Assembly: GCF_019925205.1 (NCBI RefSeq) | Contig: NC_083564.1 | Coordinates: forward strand, 8,437,491 to 8,501,490 | Origin: Metopolophium dirhodum | Taxonomy: Eukaryota > Arthropoda > Insecta > Hemiptera > Aphididae | Length of the DNA stretch: 64,000 nt | Direction: 5' to 3' | Shown: piece by piece, positions 40,094 through 52,837 of the stretch | How positions within the stretch are numbered: the first letter of the stretch is position 1 | Layout: each line of letters opens with the position of its first letter | Translations under genes and position numbers: made by a program | The notes under the pieces: generated by a model | Databases searched by the model: none | The model's input: the letters and a program-made list of their open reading frames with translations, nothing else | Told to the model about the DNA's origin: nothing

Positions 40094-40588
40094 TTGAACG
40101 GTTTTTAAGAAAAAGGGCTAAAGTCAATTTTGGAGATTTTTAGTTTATACATTAATTCTGTGTGAAATTTCAGGCCTCGCTGAATAGTACTACTGTAGAT
40201 GCCATGTGGGATTTGGTTTATGAGATAAAATAGAGTATTGTATGGTAATAAGTCGTTAAACAGAATTTTTTTTATGAGAAAAGGCCTAAGTCGCTTATTA
40301 TAACTTATTTTAACGACAGTCTTATACAATTACATGCAATAGGTCTTAAGTCATGATGCGAAAGGGGTTAAACAGGTATAATATGCAATAGTTCATAAGT
40401 CGTTATAAATTGAAGAAAATAAATAAATACTAAAATATATTTAATAGTAAAATAACAAAACACTTACTAAACATGATTATGAATACAAAATTAAAAAACA
40501 TTAAACATTTACAAAGATATAATGTTTTTTGTGTCTCCTGAAAAGTATCAATGTTTGACTTAAGCCCTTTCTCTTAAAAACCGTCCAA
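40094..40588. mobile_element. TIR element (about 495 bp) with subterminal motif repeats
   Basis: The left end (TTGAACGGTTTTTAAGAA...) and the inverse of the right end (TTGGACGGTTTTTAAGAG...) match over about 33 bp with a few mismatches. Both continue into gggct(t/a)aagtca. Further copies of a taagtc-type motif lie inside near 40287, 40345 and 40398, like transposase subterminal binding sites. No convincing target duplication was found, so the superfamily is undetermined. It has no coding capacity. Confidence 0.7.
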
Positions 40589-41304
40589 TTTATTAAAAAA
40601 ATATAGGTATTATATTTATTTCAACTATAAGTACTCAAATAATCCTCAAAGTTGAAAGTTGAAGAATAATTTTTAATGCTCTAAAAGGTTTGAACAGACA
40701 AATAAAAAAATTAAAAAAACACTTATCGCTGTAAAACCAATACAATCAGAATCTAAAAAATAAATATTTATTATGTACGAAAAATATATTTTTATTAATT
40801 AGAATTTTGTCAAATACTTGTTTGATATTTTGTTCGTATTTAAAAATAATAAATATATCATCTGCCAATTGATTTGCGCGTGTTCTTACGCATTCGTTTT
40901 ACTTAATATAAATAGTTAAGAATAAACAATTATATAGTAAGGTAAGTATGATAAATGTACGGTTGTCTGAACGATTTATTGACTAATACGCGAAACAAAC
41001 GGAATTTCAATATTATATATTGAAAACAGATAAGGTCTATACGCAGTTCAACGAAAAAGTTTGAATTGTTGCAGAACTGTTACGGAACTTGGACGATTCT
41101 GTAATGGCAGGGCGCGGGTGCGATCAACGAGTGGGATTGAAATCTTATTTGAACGAGTCTCCTGCAATGTAAACTGGTCAGATTATTTCCAGAGCTCAAT
41201 TGGCGGTGTAGACAAGGGGCGAACGCAGGAAAAAAAATTATTTTTTATAGTAATACGTTTGCATGCAGGTCAGGCAAATTATTTTTTGTTCTTGACATTT
41301 TGAT

Positions 41305-41340
41305 GGGGGGGGGGGGGATGTGAACCCCCAAAACCCCGCT
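41305..41340. mobile_element. probable transposon-end remnant with a 13-G run
   Basis: A run of 13 G (41305-41317) is followed by atgtgaacccccaaaaccccgct, a G-run/C-run arrangement often seen at DNA-transposon ends. A possible partner (aggggcgaacgcagg) lies near 41215. No complete element could be delimited. Confidence 0.35.
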
Positions 41341-42929
41341 GTATGACGCATTGTATGGTGTTCCGCGATCGATTGGATCGTATCGTTTTCTACGCGAAAA
41401 TACAACATAACGTCACAAATGCGTACAGATTAGGTCTAACTGCAGTTCGCTTTTGACTGTTAATTTCGAAGAAACTTCCATGGTACCTATTGCAAAATAA
41501 TATAGTCTCGTACGCCCGACAAAAAACAATTCGTATATTATGTACAGTTGCAGTTCGTTAAATAGAATCAAATCGATTTGGTTGTAAAAAATACTTCGTT
41601 AAACTGCAAAACACGTCTTTTCGTCAAACGTAAGTTCGTTAAATTACTGTGGAAATTTCGCCGCGCGTATTTCGGCCTATCCGCGATCGCTCAATTACAC
41701 GTATATACTCAATACTATATACTATTATAAGACCGTAGTTCGCTGATTCGGGTTTGTTTGTCGTTCGGGTGGGTTTCAATTGGGTCACACCCTTTCTTTT
41801 GTGTGTGCGTACTGCGTATAGCGTCGCAGCAGTAACCAAAGGTTATTAAATTGATGGTCGGCGTATGAATTAATGTCAGCGTGACATCGGAGCAACCGCA
41901 AACAACAATGGGAATTCAGTGACAAAACGAGTCAATGCTCGGCTGGCTATATAGTGTGAGCTCAGGTATTAGTGACGTATCAAAGTTTCACAGTATAATC
42001 AGTTTTCGATTGATTTGTATTTTCTATACGAGACGTATATAGACTGTTCGGGTTATAGAGTAGATTAAAGCATAAAATATAATATAATATATATATATAT
42101 ATGTGTGTCCGACGGACACGCTTGGTTAGCCGACATGTAATATTAATATCACAGTTTAATCAACGCGATTTAATATTATTGTCACACGTCATATTTATGG
42201 GTTTTTTTTTAAACTTAGAACAAAATGGTTTACGATAGGCTCTACTGTATAGTAAACATGTATATAGTACATAATATTATGTTATATATTCGCAGCTTAA
42301 GCCGATCGAGTGCAGTATATAACATGGCGGTCGGAACATTTGGAAATTTATGTTAACGACTTCGGGGGACCGTGTTGAAAATTGTAGTGTCATTGATTGA
42401 ACGATAAAGGTATACACAAACTATGTATAGAGAGAGTCGTCTCTCCTCGGCGGAATAACAATAAGGTGTCTAAGAATATTGGAATTTGTTTTTCCGCCGT
42501 ATACACTTCAGTTGCCATTCGGTTACGCCATTTTATGGTAACAGTCCCGCGACGTTGAAGTGATCGTTTTATGTCCGTGCAGTTATCATTGGATATTATG
42601 GGACGTGTTTTGGGGATTCCTTGTCGAATAAAGAAGTCGTGGTACTGTGAAAGTCTGTCTTTACGATGCAATCAGTTTTGATTACCGCCCGTTTTCCCTT
42701 CGTGCGTTCTAAACGTCGTTATGGAGAAACTGGGACTTGTACAATGGTTTTCTTGTCTCCAAAAGTCGCGACTCATTAAGAAACTCGAATTAATCGTATT
42801 GCAAATCTCAAAGCCATTTGGCCGTGTAATAATAAATGCCAGGGTGAAATAATAATACGGTCTGGCGTTGAAATTGTTGAACTTCTTTTTTACGATTGCT
42901 GGACGAATAACAATTATTAGTCATTTTTA

Positions 42930-43505
42930 CAAGGCTGGGCAAGTTAATGATTTTTTTTAACTCAGTTAAGTTAAGTTAATATGCACCAATAACAAAAAAT
43001 TAAAAGTTAAAAGTTAATTTAACTCTAGATTAACTCGGTTAAGTTAAAAGTTAATACACACTTTTTGTTACCTTTTATTAAGTTAAAAAAAAGTTAATTT
43101 GTTGTTAATTTGTTTATACAACGCTAGCGTACTTAATTTTTTTCCAACCCAAAACTAAATTATAGGATATAGTGTTAATACTTCATACAGTATTTCTATA
43201 TAAGTTAGATTCGAATGATATACATTTTTAACTTTAAACAATTTACGATACATATTTTTTGACATGGAAACGAAATAGACTGAAATAGTGAAATATTATA
43301 AAATTAAAAACAAAATAAATTAACTTAACTTACTTCTTAAAATGAAAAATTAACTCGTTAATTTCACGTTAAATAAGAAAGAAATTTAGTAAGTTAACAG
43401 TTGAGTTAATGAAAAACCAAAAGTAACTAGTTAAGTTATAAAGTTAAAATTAAATTAACTTTTTAACTTGACTTTAACTTTTTAACTCGTTAATGCCCAG
43501 CCTTG
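42930..43505. mobile_element. hAT-like MITE with perfect 8-bp target duplication
   Basis: 576-bp element with termini CAAGGCTGGGCA and its exact inverse. It is flanked on both sides by the same 8-mer, cattttta (42922-42929 and 43506-43513). The interior is AT-rich and made largely of short words such as agttaa and ttaactcgttaa in both orientations, so it can fold back on itself. It has no coding capacity. It sits in the 12-kb PKA-R1 intron. Confidence 0.9.
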
Positions 43506-44003
43506 CATTTTTATCATTGTCGATGATTGTTTGCAAAACCAAACTTTGGACGGATTCGGATTATTAGTTTAATAGAGAATTATCGGCTACAATGATAATA
43601 GTATAAAGCTCATAAAAACATTTTATTTGTCACTAAACGACTTAATTAACTTGGAATAATCTATGTAGGTTGGCTGTTTAATATTAAATTATTATTTTCA
43701 TGGTGTAAATATAAAAGTAAGCTTATATAAAATGAAAATAAATGAGTTTAATGTATTAATTGCCTTTTCGGTTATTATAAATAATGTAGGTTTTGTGATA
43801 GACGGCGAGCTGGTAAGCTTTTCTCCATTTTTATTAACTCAAATTTGAAATATAGTTTGGACACCCACACACAATACATTAATACTAATACCACTAGTCA
43901 CTATATACGAACATCACTACAGGGAGTTCTCTATTTAAGATATTTTCCCAATTATTTTAGTATTAAAACTCCTTTTATGTTTTATTTTTCATATTGTTAA
44001 TGC

Positions 44004-44039
<36 letters not shown>

Positions 44040-44056
44040 ATGTATGTATGTATGTA

Positions 44057-44087
<31 letters not shown>

Positions 44088-44120
44088 TGTATGTATGTAT
44101 GTATGTATGTATTTATGTAT
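44004..44120. repeat. microsatellite: (TA)n followed by (GTAT)n
   Basis: A run of about 13 TA dinucleotides passes directly into about 20 GTAT/TATG repeats with a few interruptions. It lies some 140 bp beyond the donor of the domain A cassette exon, in the 12-kb intron. The reading frame of repeated Tyr-Val-Cys-Met through it is an artefact. Confidence 0.95.
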
Positions 44121-44261
44121 ACGTGTTAGGTACTACTACAGTACTACAGCCTAAGTATGCGTTGAATACGCTAGTTCATATACCTATTTTATACAACCAA
44201 GTGATTTCATTTAATGCTGTAATTATATACATAGCGGCCAGAATATACTGAGTGCGCTTAC

Positions 44262-44481
44262 CTAGAATAGAGACGCGTGACAAGAATTCTTCGTACATTT
44301 TCCTCTTACGGATCGTCGACCCCATAAGTATTCTCCTGTAACTGTCTCGATCCAAGCCCCAGAGCTTCATGTCAGTCTTAGCACGTACCGTGGCGGCCCT
44401 CGGTGTACCGTGGATCAAAGCCAGCTCTCCAAAACTCCCGCCTTCGCCGATCACCGTCACCAGTTCCGAATTTACGTATAC
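44262..44481 (-). CDS. Pka-R1: PKA type I regulatory subunit, exon: phosphate-binding cassette of cAMP domain A
   Basis: 220 nt: 73 codons plus one base of a split Glu codon. The acceptor is TTATTAG above 44481 and the donor is GTAAG below 44262. It starts VYVNSELVTV and contains the cassette FGELALIHGTPRAATV. The Glu and Arg that bind the ribose hydroxyl and cyclic phosphate (equivalent to Glu200 and Arg209 of mammalian RI-alpha) are both present. It continues KLWGLDRDSYRRIL and KRKMYEEFLSRVSIL, the helix linking domains A and B. Site A therefore looks functional. A 12,000-bp intron follows. Confidence 0.97.
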
Positions 44482-44603
44482 CTAATAATAAGGTAAGGCG
44501 TAAAAATTGTGTGTAATAATATTTACATAGGCACAATGTACATGGACACGAAACACCGAATAATCGGCGACAAACGGTTAAGTAAGTGTATGGGATATCG
44601 TAC
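44482..44603 (-). other. 122-bp intron inside cAMP domain A
   Basis: GT-AG intron between the VIDVGEVE and VYVNSELV exons. It is AT-rich with no feature inside. Its boundaries are fixed by exact match of the joined product to the RI family. Confidence 0.95.
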
Positions 44604-44804
44604 CTCGACTTCGCCGACATCGATTACGTAAAAATTGTCTCCCTCGTCACCCTGTTGAATAATAGACTCGCCCTGTAGAAACGTGACCTGGAACATTGCG
44701 TCGAATATGTCCGACCGTTCGTTCTCGTCCAGGTGAGAGAACAATATGTTCTTGGCGATCGCTTTCGATAAGGCTGCCATTGTTTTGTAATCTTTTGGTA
44801 CTAC
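44604..44804 (-). CDS. Pka-R1: PKA type I regulatory subunit, exon: start of cAMP-binding domain A
   Basis: 67 codons, phase 0 at both ends. The acceptor is TTTCAG directly above 44804 and the donor is GTACGA below 44604. The translation begins VVPKDYKTMAALSKAIAK and continues with NILFSHLDENERSDIFDAMF and QQGDEGDNFYVIDVGEVE. This is the N-terminal helical bundle and first beta strands of the first cyclic-nucleotide-binding domain, very close to vertebrate and insect RI sequences. The GDEGDNFYVID stretch is the classic cNMP-binding hallmark. An internal Met follows the linker, but coding clearly continues upstream. The next intron is only 122 bp, by far the shortest in the gene. Confidence 0.97.
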
Positions 44805-47800
44805 CTGAAATGAATCGAAGGAGAAATTATTATTTTAAAAAAAGAACTAAAAGTATTCTTACTTATATAGTATAAACATTAATTATTAATAGGTAACTAA
44901 TAAGTAACAATCGTAATTATTGATAAATTACCTAAACGAACAAACAGAAAATAATATAATAATTATAGTATTTACAGGGACCGCTAAATATCATAATACA
45001 TTTTAACAAGGAAATAATTATTTTAATATATATGGGTAAATATTCTTGAACCAGATAATTCAAATGGGTATTCAATATGTATTAGACATTTTTAAATTTA
45101 CTAAACTAAATTGAACATAATATTATGGACATCCAGTATTAATAATTAATATAATAAATAAACGTAGAAGGTGTACTACAAATAATAAAATAGAATATAC
45201 ATTTAGAGTTAGATGTTCTAATAAAATAATGACTTTCACTTCATCTTTATCCAGCACGCGATATGTTTAATAAATGTATAAAAGGTTAATAAGAACGCTA
45301 GGTAGGTAGCTATATTACAAACATTACAACATGAAACATTACGTTACCTAACTTATATATTTTATAAGCTAATAAATTTTAAAAAATATTTTCAGATCTT
45401 GTGTATGGTTTTTTAGATAGAATTCACTAATCGAAGTACAACACTAACCAGATAAAAAAAATTAATACTTTATAACATACATAATTAAATTTATTTGTCA
45501 ATGATCTATCGCGCTGTTTAAAGTGCTTAAAAAATAATTATTGAACTATGAGTAATTAGTATGAATAAATTATTGAATGTATACAAATATTAAAATTTCA
45601 GTTGATAAAATAGTAACAGATAATTAACTTTTGAAGGCAGCAGTCAACGTGAAACGCCACAATTTGTTTTCTCTTAACTAAATACGTTTAATATTTTAAA
45701 ACTATTATCATTAAAAATGTCAACTGAAAACTTTTATTTTTATTTAAAAGCGTTTGTAATTGAAAAGCCAAGGTTATTTAGTCTATTGTATAGCTTTCGA
45801 GAGTCCTTAAAATATTATTACAGGTACCTATTGTAGTAACTGACCTCAAGTCTAACTGTAAATAAATCTATAAATAACTACTTAAAAAATATCGGTAAAA
45901 ACAAAGTATAGAACATATAAAAATAAACATATTTTTGCTTAGATATGATGACGCGCTGTGTTATAAACAGTAAAGTTCGTACACATTTTTGCGATACAAT
46001 GTTCATTAGGGTGAAGTATAGAAAGCTGTTTAGTTGATTGTTTTTTGTTCATACTTTTTTCTCAAATGGCCGTGTTATCAAAGTAAACTCGCCTATTGTA
46101 CGTACAGTACCTACAGATAGTTTCTAAAATATTAGTACCATTAAAGAGGAAAACATGTTTTTGTGTTGTTGTCTACGTAACGTCATAATAAATTGTGAAA
46201 GCTTAGAGCCCACCACGGTAAAGGTTTACGAAAAAGGGAAAAAAAACGGTATGAAATAATCCAAAATATAAAAAGTTTTTTTTTTGTTTTTTTTATTCAG
46301 AACACCATAATTTAAGAGCTGGCATTTTTGGAGAACTGGTGTGACATACTGACACTTCATACATGTTTTTCATGAGTACATAACTATTTTTACGACACTT
46401 TTAAGCAGTGTGCGTAGATCAGTATATTTAATTTTATCTCTCTCAAAGGTAAAACATACCGAACGGTCATAAATATATTACCAGAATTCCCGTATCGACC
46501 TCATCGAAAAGCAACGTTCTTGACCGATTTACCAATGATGAAGAAAAAATATGTCATAAATAACAACTATGCATTCATCAAACTGATTTCAAACCAATCT
46601 AAAATGCGAATCCTCTTGTTAAGCTTATGTTTAAATTAAAAAATAAATTATCAACAACTAACATGACGCACCCGTGTAAAACATATTGTATACCTATTAC
46701 TTATTCATTATTTAAGATTAAACATAATTGGGAAATTCTCGTCAAAAATATAAAGGAATTGTTTGGCTTATATTTTTAGATGATTTAATTGGTTAACTAA
46801 AAATTATACTATTTAATTATCGCATTATATTTTAAAGAGAATAATATGTACTTATTATAATTATACAGCAATAAAAATTATCGAGGAATTTATCTCATTT
46901 CATTGAGTCCAAGTGAAGGCTTAATTATTTAGTTACAGTTGATATTACTTGATACAATAGCGTACAAGAGCAATGGGAGATTTAGTGGGTACACTCAAGT
47001 TTTTAACTTCAAGAGTGTGTGAGGATGATTGTATGAATTTGAAAAAGTTTTAAATTTAGATATTTAAATTTATTTTTTGTTATTAAATCTAAAACAAAAA
47101 CAAATTAATTTGTAACTCGATTAATTATAATTTAAATACAATTTAATTATTATATAACGGCTAACGGCATAACGCAGAAAATACTTACAACAAATTTCAG
47201 TAACGTGACAGATCGTCTTTAATTTTACAAATTTATAATTTCATTTTATTTTTATAAAAATATTCAGCATTTTAAAAATGTGTCCCTTCATTTTTAATTT
47301 GTTAAAACAAATTTACAGCGGGCGGGTATAAGTTAATAATAAGAAAAATTATTTTATGTAAATAAAAGGATGTGAACATATACTACACTAATTATGTCAG
47401 TTGTTTTAGAATGATGTGTAATCGCTTTGATAAAATAATTAACTTAAAAATGTCACAGGATTAAAATTAAGAAACAAACAATATTATAACATAGTGTTAA
47501 TATTAATTTAGGAGATCAAGCAGACACCGATAAAAACAATTGTAGGTGAATTTGAATATTGATCGAATCTTCAAATTTCAAATAAATAGGTCTATAATAA
47601 TTATTCTAATGTGAACTCTTGGTTTGACGAAGCGGAATGTAAAGTTGCTTATGTGTTGCACGCATGGGTAGACAAAGACAACACAATTTTAAATTATGAA
47701 TGACCGTAATATTTAATATTATATTTTACTTTAATTTTAATTATTATCGGTTTCAAATTATTTTTAAATTAATTACAAGCAATTAATGTTTATTGACGTT

Positions 47801-49090
47801 AATCATAGATAATTCAATGCAGTTTATGATTTCAATTGAGGATAAAGGTCAACAATTTAAATAATACGTTGAATATATACATCTCATACGAATATCGTTT
47901 ATTTTTGCAGCAATTGAACGAGTGCAATACTTTCACTCTCAAAGTAAAAAAAAATACATAATAGTCAAAAATACCAGTCATCTTATAATATAGTTGACCT
48001 TTGATATTACTTTAACAATAATTATTATTATTTTTATTATTATTACTTACCACGCGAATGGGTAATATTAGAATGTGAAATGAGGTTATAATAGCCAAGT
48101 ACCAACGAGTTATTATTACTAAGTCACTATGTAATATAGGTATAATGAGTATGATATTATATTACTAATCAAATTTTATGATTTTAATAATTGATAAAAG
48201 ATTTCAAATACACCGGTAAAATAGATCTTCCAATTAATCTATATATTCATGATATTTCTAGGCGATTAGCTTCCCTTCCCTTCGACGTAATAATATTTCA
48301 GATGCAACACTGACTCCCGTAATAACCTTGAGCGTAAAATCCTTCGTAGCCGGCAAATGGTCAGGCATTATACGAACCTCATAGGTTATTAATTGTAGTA
48401 CATTAAAATTTTAAACTGGAAAAATTACATTCACAAATTATGTTTACTGTTATGAGACGTATACAAATAAGATGTTAAACGATGGGTTAACAAGATCGAT
48501 AAAATTTTACGAGTGTTTATGTTGCAAAATTGTATATTATGTACCTACATTATCTGGCGTATAACGTTCAATTATATAAAAAATACAGTTTTGAATATTA
48601 AATGAGTGAGATATCGCAATACGCATATTATGGTCGACGTACCTGTATTATATGGGTATAATAAAACCGAAATAATTAATCTCACAGTGCACTATTTTTT
48701 TTATATATTTTTTTTTACAGCGACGTTTTATGCGCTGCACAGGCCGACGATTTCTAAACACTTATACAGCCGCGATTCGCCCCAACATGCACTACAATAT
48801 ATTATTATAAATGCGTTCACCGGGTACATTATATAATAAAATATAATAATATATCACGCGGTTATTCCCGAGGCGCGTACCTACCGGAGACATTCATTTG
48901 ACTGTCATCGTTTCATCTGCAGCTCAAATCCCTCGTGCAGACAAAACCGATTCCGTTACATTATACGAACGACATTGTAATAAAATGACGTTGGTATACA
49001 GACAACGGTTTCCTTTTCATTATATTATACTGTTTTGTTAAACGCGTTTAAACAAATAATAATATTAATTTGGAGCCGCGCGCAACTCAC
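44805..49090 (-). other. PKA-R1 intron between linker and domain A (4286 bp)
   Basis: GT-AG intron in AT-rich DNA. No internal exon or mobile element was recognised. Confidence 0.85.
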
Positions 49091-49255
49091 TTTCTTCACA
49101 TAGCTAGTAGCTTCTTCTTCGGAAACGTGCTCGGCCGATATGCCACCTCTTCGACGGATCGATTGTTGGACGTGACTCGCCGGACCCGACGTCGGAGCCG
49201 ACTGGTAGAACTCGTCTGTTTCCCCGTGCTGGCTGTCGCTTCCCTGCTCTTGTTC
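49091..49255 (-). CDS. Pka-R1: PKA type I regulatory subunit, internal exon: linker with pseudosubstrate inhibitor site
   Basis: First recognisable exon of the gene in transcription order, 55 codons, phase 0 at both ends. The acceptor is a long T tract followed by GCACGCAG, ending just above 49255; the donor is GTGAGT at 49090-49085. The first part is acidic and polar, a typical variable linker. It then carries the inhibitor motif RRRGGISAE, followed by EEEATSYVKK. In RI subunits this motif occupies the active site of the PKA catalytic subunit. The position-zero residue is Gly rather than Ser/Thr, so it is a pseudosubstrate (RI type) and not a phosphorylated RII-type site. It joins in frame to VVPKDYKT of the next exon, as in the family. 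The upstream dimerization/docking exon was not found. Confidence 0.95.
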
Positions 49256-51239
49256 CTGCGTGCAAAAAAAAAAAAAATATTTGAGAGAAGGTCCAACTTA
49301 AAAAATTCAAGACATAGAGTGCGTTTTGTTGTGTTAATTTAAGGGCAGGGCGACATGTGTATGGCCTAAGTAAATGTCCATTAAAAACCCTCCGAAAATT
49401 CCCGTCAGACAATTAAATAATGACTAAGAAACGTATGCACTAAAAATATCTTAAACATTTTTTTAACTAGACGTATAGGTAGGTAGGTACTTAAATTGTT
49501 TTTAAAATTAATATAACGTATATTCACCGATAACTTGATCGGTTTAATCGTAAATGATAAATACAATAATGAACATATATACTTAGATAACTCATGACTT
49601 TTCTATCAAACAGTGATACATAGTTAAAAACGGCTTAAAATTATGAACAATTATCAAAGAAATGCCTCGCAAAACAAATAGTGCTTTGTTTAGTTTCGGA
49701 TGTCGTTGAAAAACATTTTAGGCAAGGAATGTATCGTCTAAATCTAAAACGATGCTTTTATAAAAAAGGTCATAATTTCATCAACACCCCGGAGGCTCTA
49801 ATTATATTACCTAATTGTATAGCAAGTAGATTATAGGCACGAAGGGCACGGTAGTCGACGACGGTTTAGGTATGATATAATTAAACAGGTAGCGTTAAAA
49901 TATGAATAGTGAGCGGTTCAAAGAAAACGCCACACGTATAGTATATCTGGTAATATTAATAAAAATTATATAAAATGAACCTCATGCGTATTACATGGAC
50001 ATAACAAATAAACTAAAACAATAATCATAAATAATAATATATATCTTCTATATAACCACGTGACTCCCACGCTCGGTATAGGTATACTATATAGTAAGTT
50101 ATGATGCGTTTATTGTGCTTTTCGGTCGATTGACTGACATCAAACAAAAAGCGTTTACCCTATACTATTTGAGTCAATAAACAGTGTACTAAACATGTGT
50201 GAAAAGAGTCAAAGGGTTTAATGTATAATCGATGTTACGCATATAATCATACGTTCGTTAACAGGGGGAAAATATTTATGTCGGAACCAGTATTTAATTT
50301 TGTTTTGTTGTAATAATATTATGTTGAAATATAATGGCAACATGGTACAAAGTAAATTTTGTTTTTTTTTTTATATATATTTATATACCATTATACGAGT
50401 ATCCTACCTACACTGTTATAACGTTTAATCCGACGTTTAGTTAAGCTCACAGTTGCAAAACATTAGCTTATGATGATGAAACATCATCATCCAATTTTAA
50501 TATTTTTTCAAGTAAAATAATTACATAGGTACTTTGGGTACATTGAATTTTAAATGAGAAATACTATGGGTAATCGTGGATACGAAATTAATCACTATAC
50601 TTATTTCGTTCAACAGCTATTGGAAGTCGTTATGTTTTTTTATTAAAATATGTAAATCAACTAAATGTTTTGATATAAAGGTCATTTTTTTTTTAGGCAG
50701 CGATGGCAATACTTAGAATAACTTGCAAAACCTCGTTCGCATATTATGTCAGACAAATAATGAATTACATTTTAAATTAACAAACACAACAAAATAGCAA
50801 AGTTACAAATAAGAGCAAATTAAACTATGATTTCGTTCAAGAAAATATAAATTCACAAGTTTGGATATAACATTTATATATAAAAATATTCATTATTTTT
50901 GAACTGTACACAAAACATGTCATAATAATATATCGGTTGTTTTACAATATTATATCGTTATAAGATCTTTGAAATGGTTTACTAGCATTAAAAAAAAAAT
51001 CGGCAAAGTGAAAACTACTTATTTCATTAAAAACAAGTGTTTTTCATAAATCTACCGACTATATAGTTCTACGATGTAAGACGGTTTAAATTTTACTGAT
51101 CGTATAACGATATAAAAACACTGCGGCCAACACCACCAACGACAACGCGAGATTAGGTGAGATTAACTGCACAAACGTAAAAAAAATAATCTCGAAATTC
51201 GAAGAACGTTTTCATGTTTTTTTAGTTCACGTATTCATC

Positions 51240-52800
51240 GGTATTAATAATACTGCGAAAAAAAAAAACAAACAAAGCGAGCAAAGAAAAAACATTCACA
51301 AATATCCGGCCGCGGAAAATATTCAGCATGCCGCGTGTTAAGAGCGCATTCGACGTGAAAATAAGAAAATTGGTCGCCGCTGGTCGATGGCGGCGGGGCG
51401 ATAACTAACGCGAGATAAGGACCCATATAAAAACGGGCTAGCGGAATGTGGAGAGGCGAATCGAGTATACAATATAATAATATATAAAGGATTGGAAGGA
51501 GACGAGAACGAAAAGGAAACGGTCGGCCGGAGATGGATATAAAAAATAAAAAAAAAAAAGGAAAAGAGGAAAAAATAAAAGGGCACGGTTTTGGCCGCAC
51601 CGAGATCCGTCGCGAGAAATGCAATAAGCAAATCGTCGCCGTTGCCGAGGTGATCCGCCGCCGCCGCTGAACGATATATTTTATATATTATTATTATTAT
51701 ATAAGTCCGTCCGTCCGTCGAGTGGAATGCCTGATCTCGAATTCGCACACGTTTTCGGGACGTGGGTTTATAATATAATATTTCGGCGTCGGGGTGGCAC
51801 AGCGGTACCCATCTATATATACATAATATTATATATATATATAAATGCGTGTTTATTATATTATACAGAGCGGATAGTGGTGTGTTTTCCCGTTTTAACG
51901 TGGCCGAGGGCGCGCGCGCGATATATTCTGATGACCGAAATTGTCAAATCTAATTGACGCACGCTGTAGACACGAATAGTGACGGCAAGATTGATGTCCA
52001 GTAGCGGAAGTACCACCGACGTGGAGGGGGGGGGGGATAAAAGGGGTTAAGGCTGCGGCGATAAATAACATCACTCATTATTTTTCATAGCCAGCGATAT
52101 TATATTGTATACCTACAATTGTATAGTAGGCGACGGACGACTTTATTTCACGCAGTTATCCCGCGAACACCATATTTTGGGAAACGATAATGTTTTTAGA
52201 AAATGTCGGAAAATATTATGTTTAAGAGGACGTTATATACTGATAATAATAATATTGTAGCTCTGAGACACCCGCAAAAGAGCTGCGCGATATAATTATT
52301 GAAGGGGAGTGAACCGCAGGGCGTTGGAGCACTTGAGTCGAGAACAGATAAATCTTGCAAGAGTCAAATAGTCAAAACGTCCGAGAGGCCGAAAAAAAAA
52401 ACGTCGAGCAATCATCGGCTAGATTCAAAATATTGTGGACCTACGGTTTGAAACATTTTTTTCTTATATTATTATCCGTATACATTGTAACCGATGTATC
52501 GGGCTTGGCTCGGAGTGCAGACCGACGTAGATGCGAACCGACGATGGTATTGCTCGTTATAATTTATTTCCCATATTATTATAATGATGTGTTTACCGTC
52601 GTAGTACGACGAAGAACACCAAACGATCGTTATTCGAATTTGTATGCAATATTATTGGACTCGCGCCAACCTCCCAGCGGTCGCCGTAAGTATTTCGGCG
52701 ATTAATGTCGTATGCATTTTGACCAGAAACACACGCTGGCGATCCCCCGCACGAAACGCCGTCGTTAAAAATGGTTTTCAGGAGCGTTCTGGGGGACATA

Positions 52801-52837
<37 letters not shown>

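Larger units (their letters stand above)
32262..44261 (-). other. PKA-R1 intron between domains A and B (12,000 bp)
   Basis: GT-AG intron that separates the two cAMP-binding domains. It carries a dispersed-repeat copy, simple repeats, the 5S-like SINE, two TIR elements and the (GTAT)n block. 34200-39500 is mostly AT-rich with no gene recognised, apart from a run of 13 G at 36616-36628. 41000-42700 is GC-richer but no exon was identified. Confidence 0.9.

Noticed and set aside
43994..44251. 85-codon frame with repeated Tyr-Val-Cys-Met
   Set aside because: Translation of the (GTAT)n microsatellite.
49070..49412. Frames overlapping the PKA-R1 linker exon on both strands
   Set aside because: They are shadows of the real exon at 49091-49255, whose frame, splice sites and RRRGGISAE motif are unambiguous.
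50471..50492. Small hairpin tgatgatg...catcatca considered as a possible microRNA
   Set aside because: The stem is far too short for a microRNA precursor and consists of a simple repeat.
51244..51748. Minus-strand frames of 126 and 136 codons, rich in Phe, Ser and Ile
   Set aside because: Composition follows an A-rich plus strand read in reverse. Two frames overlap out of phase and neither resembles the missing PKA-R1 N-terminus.
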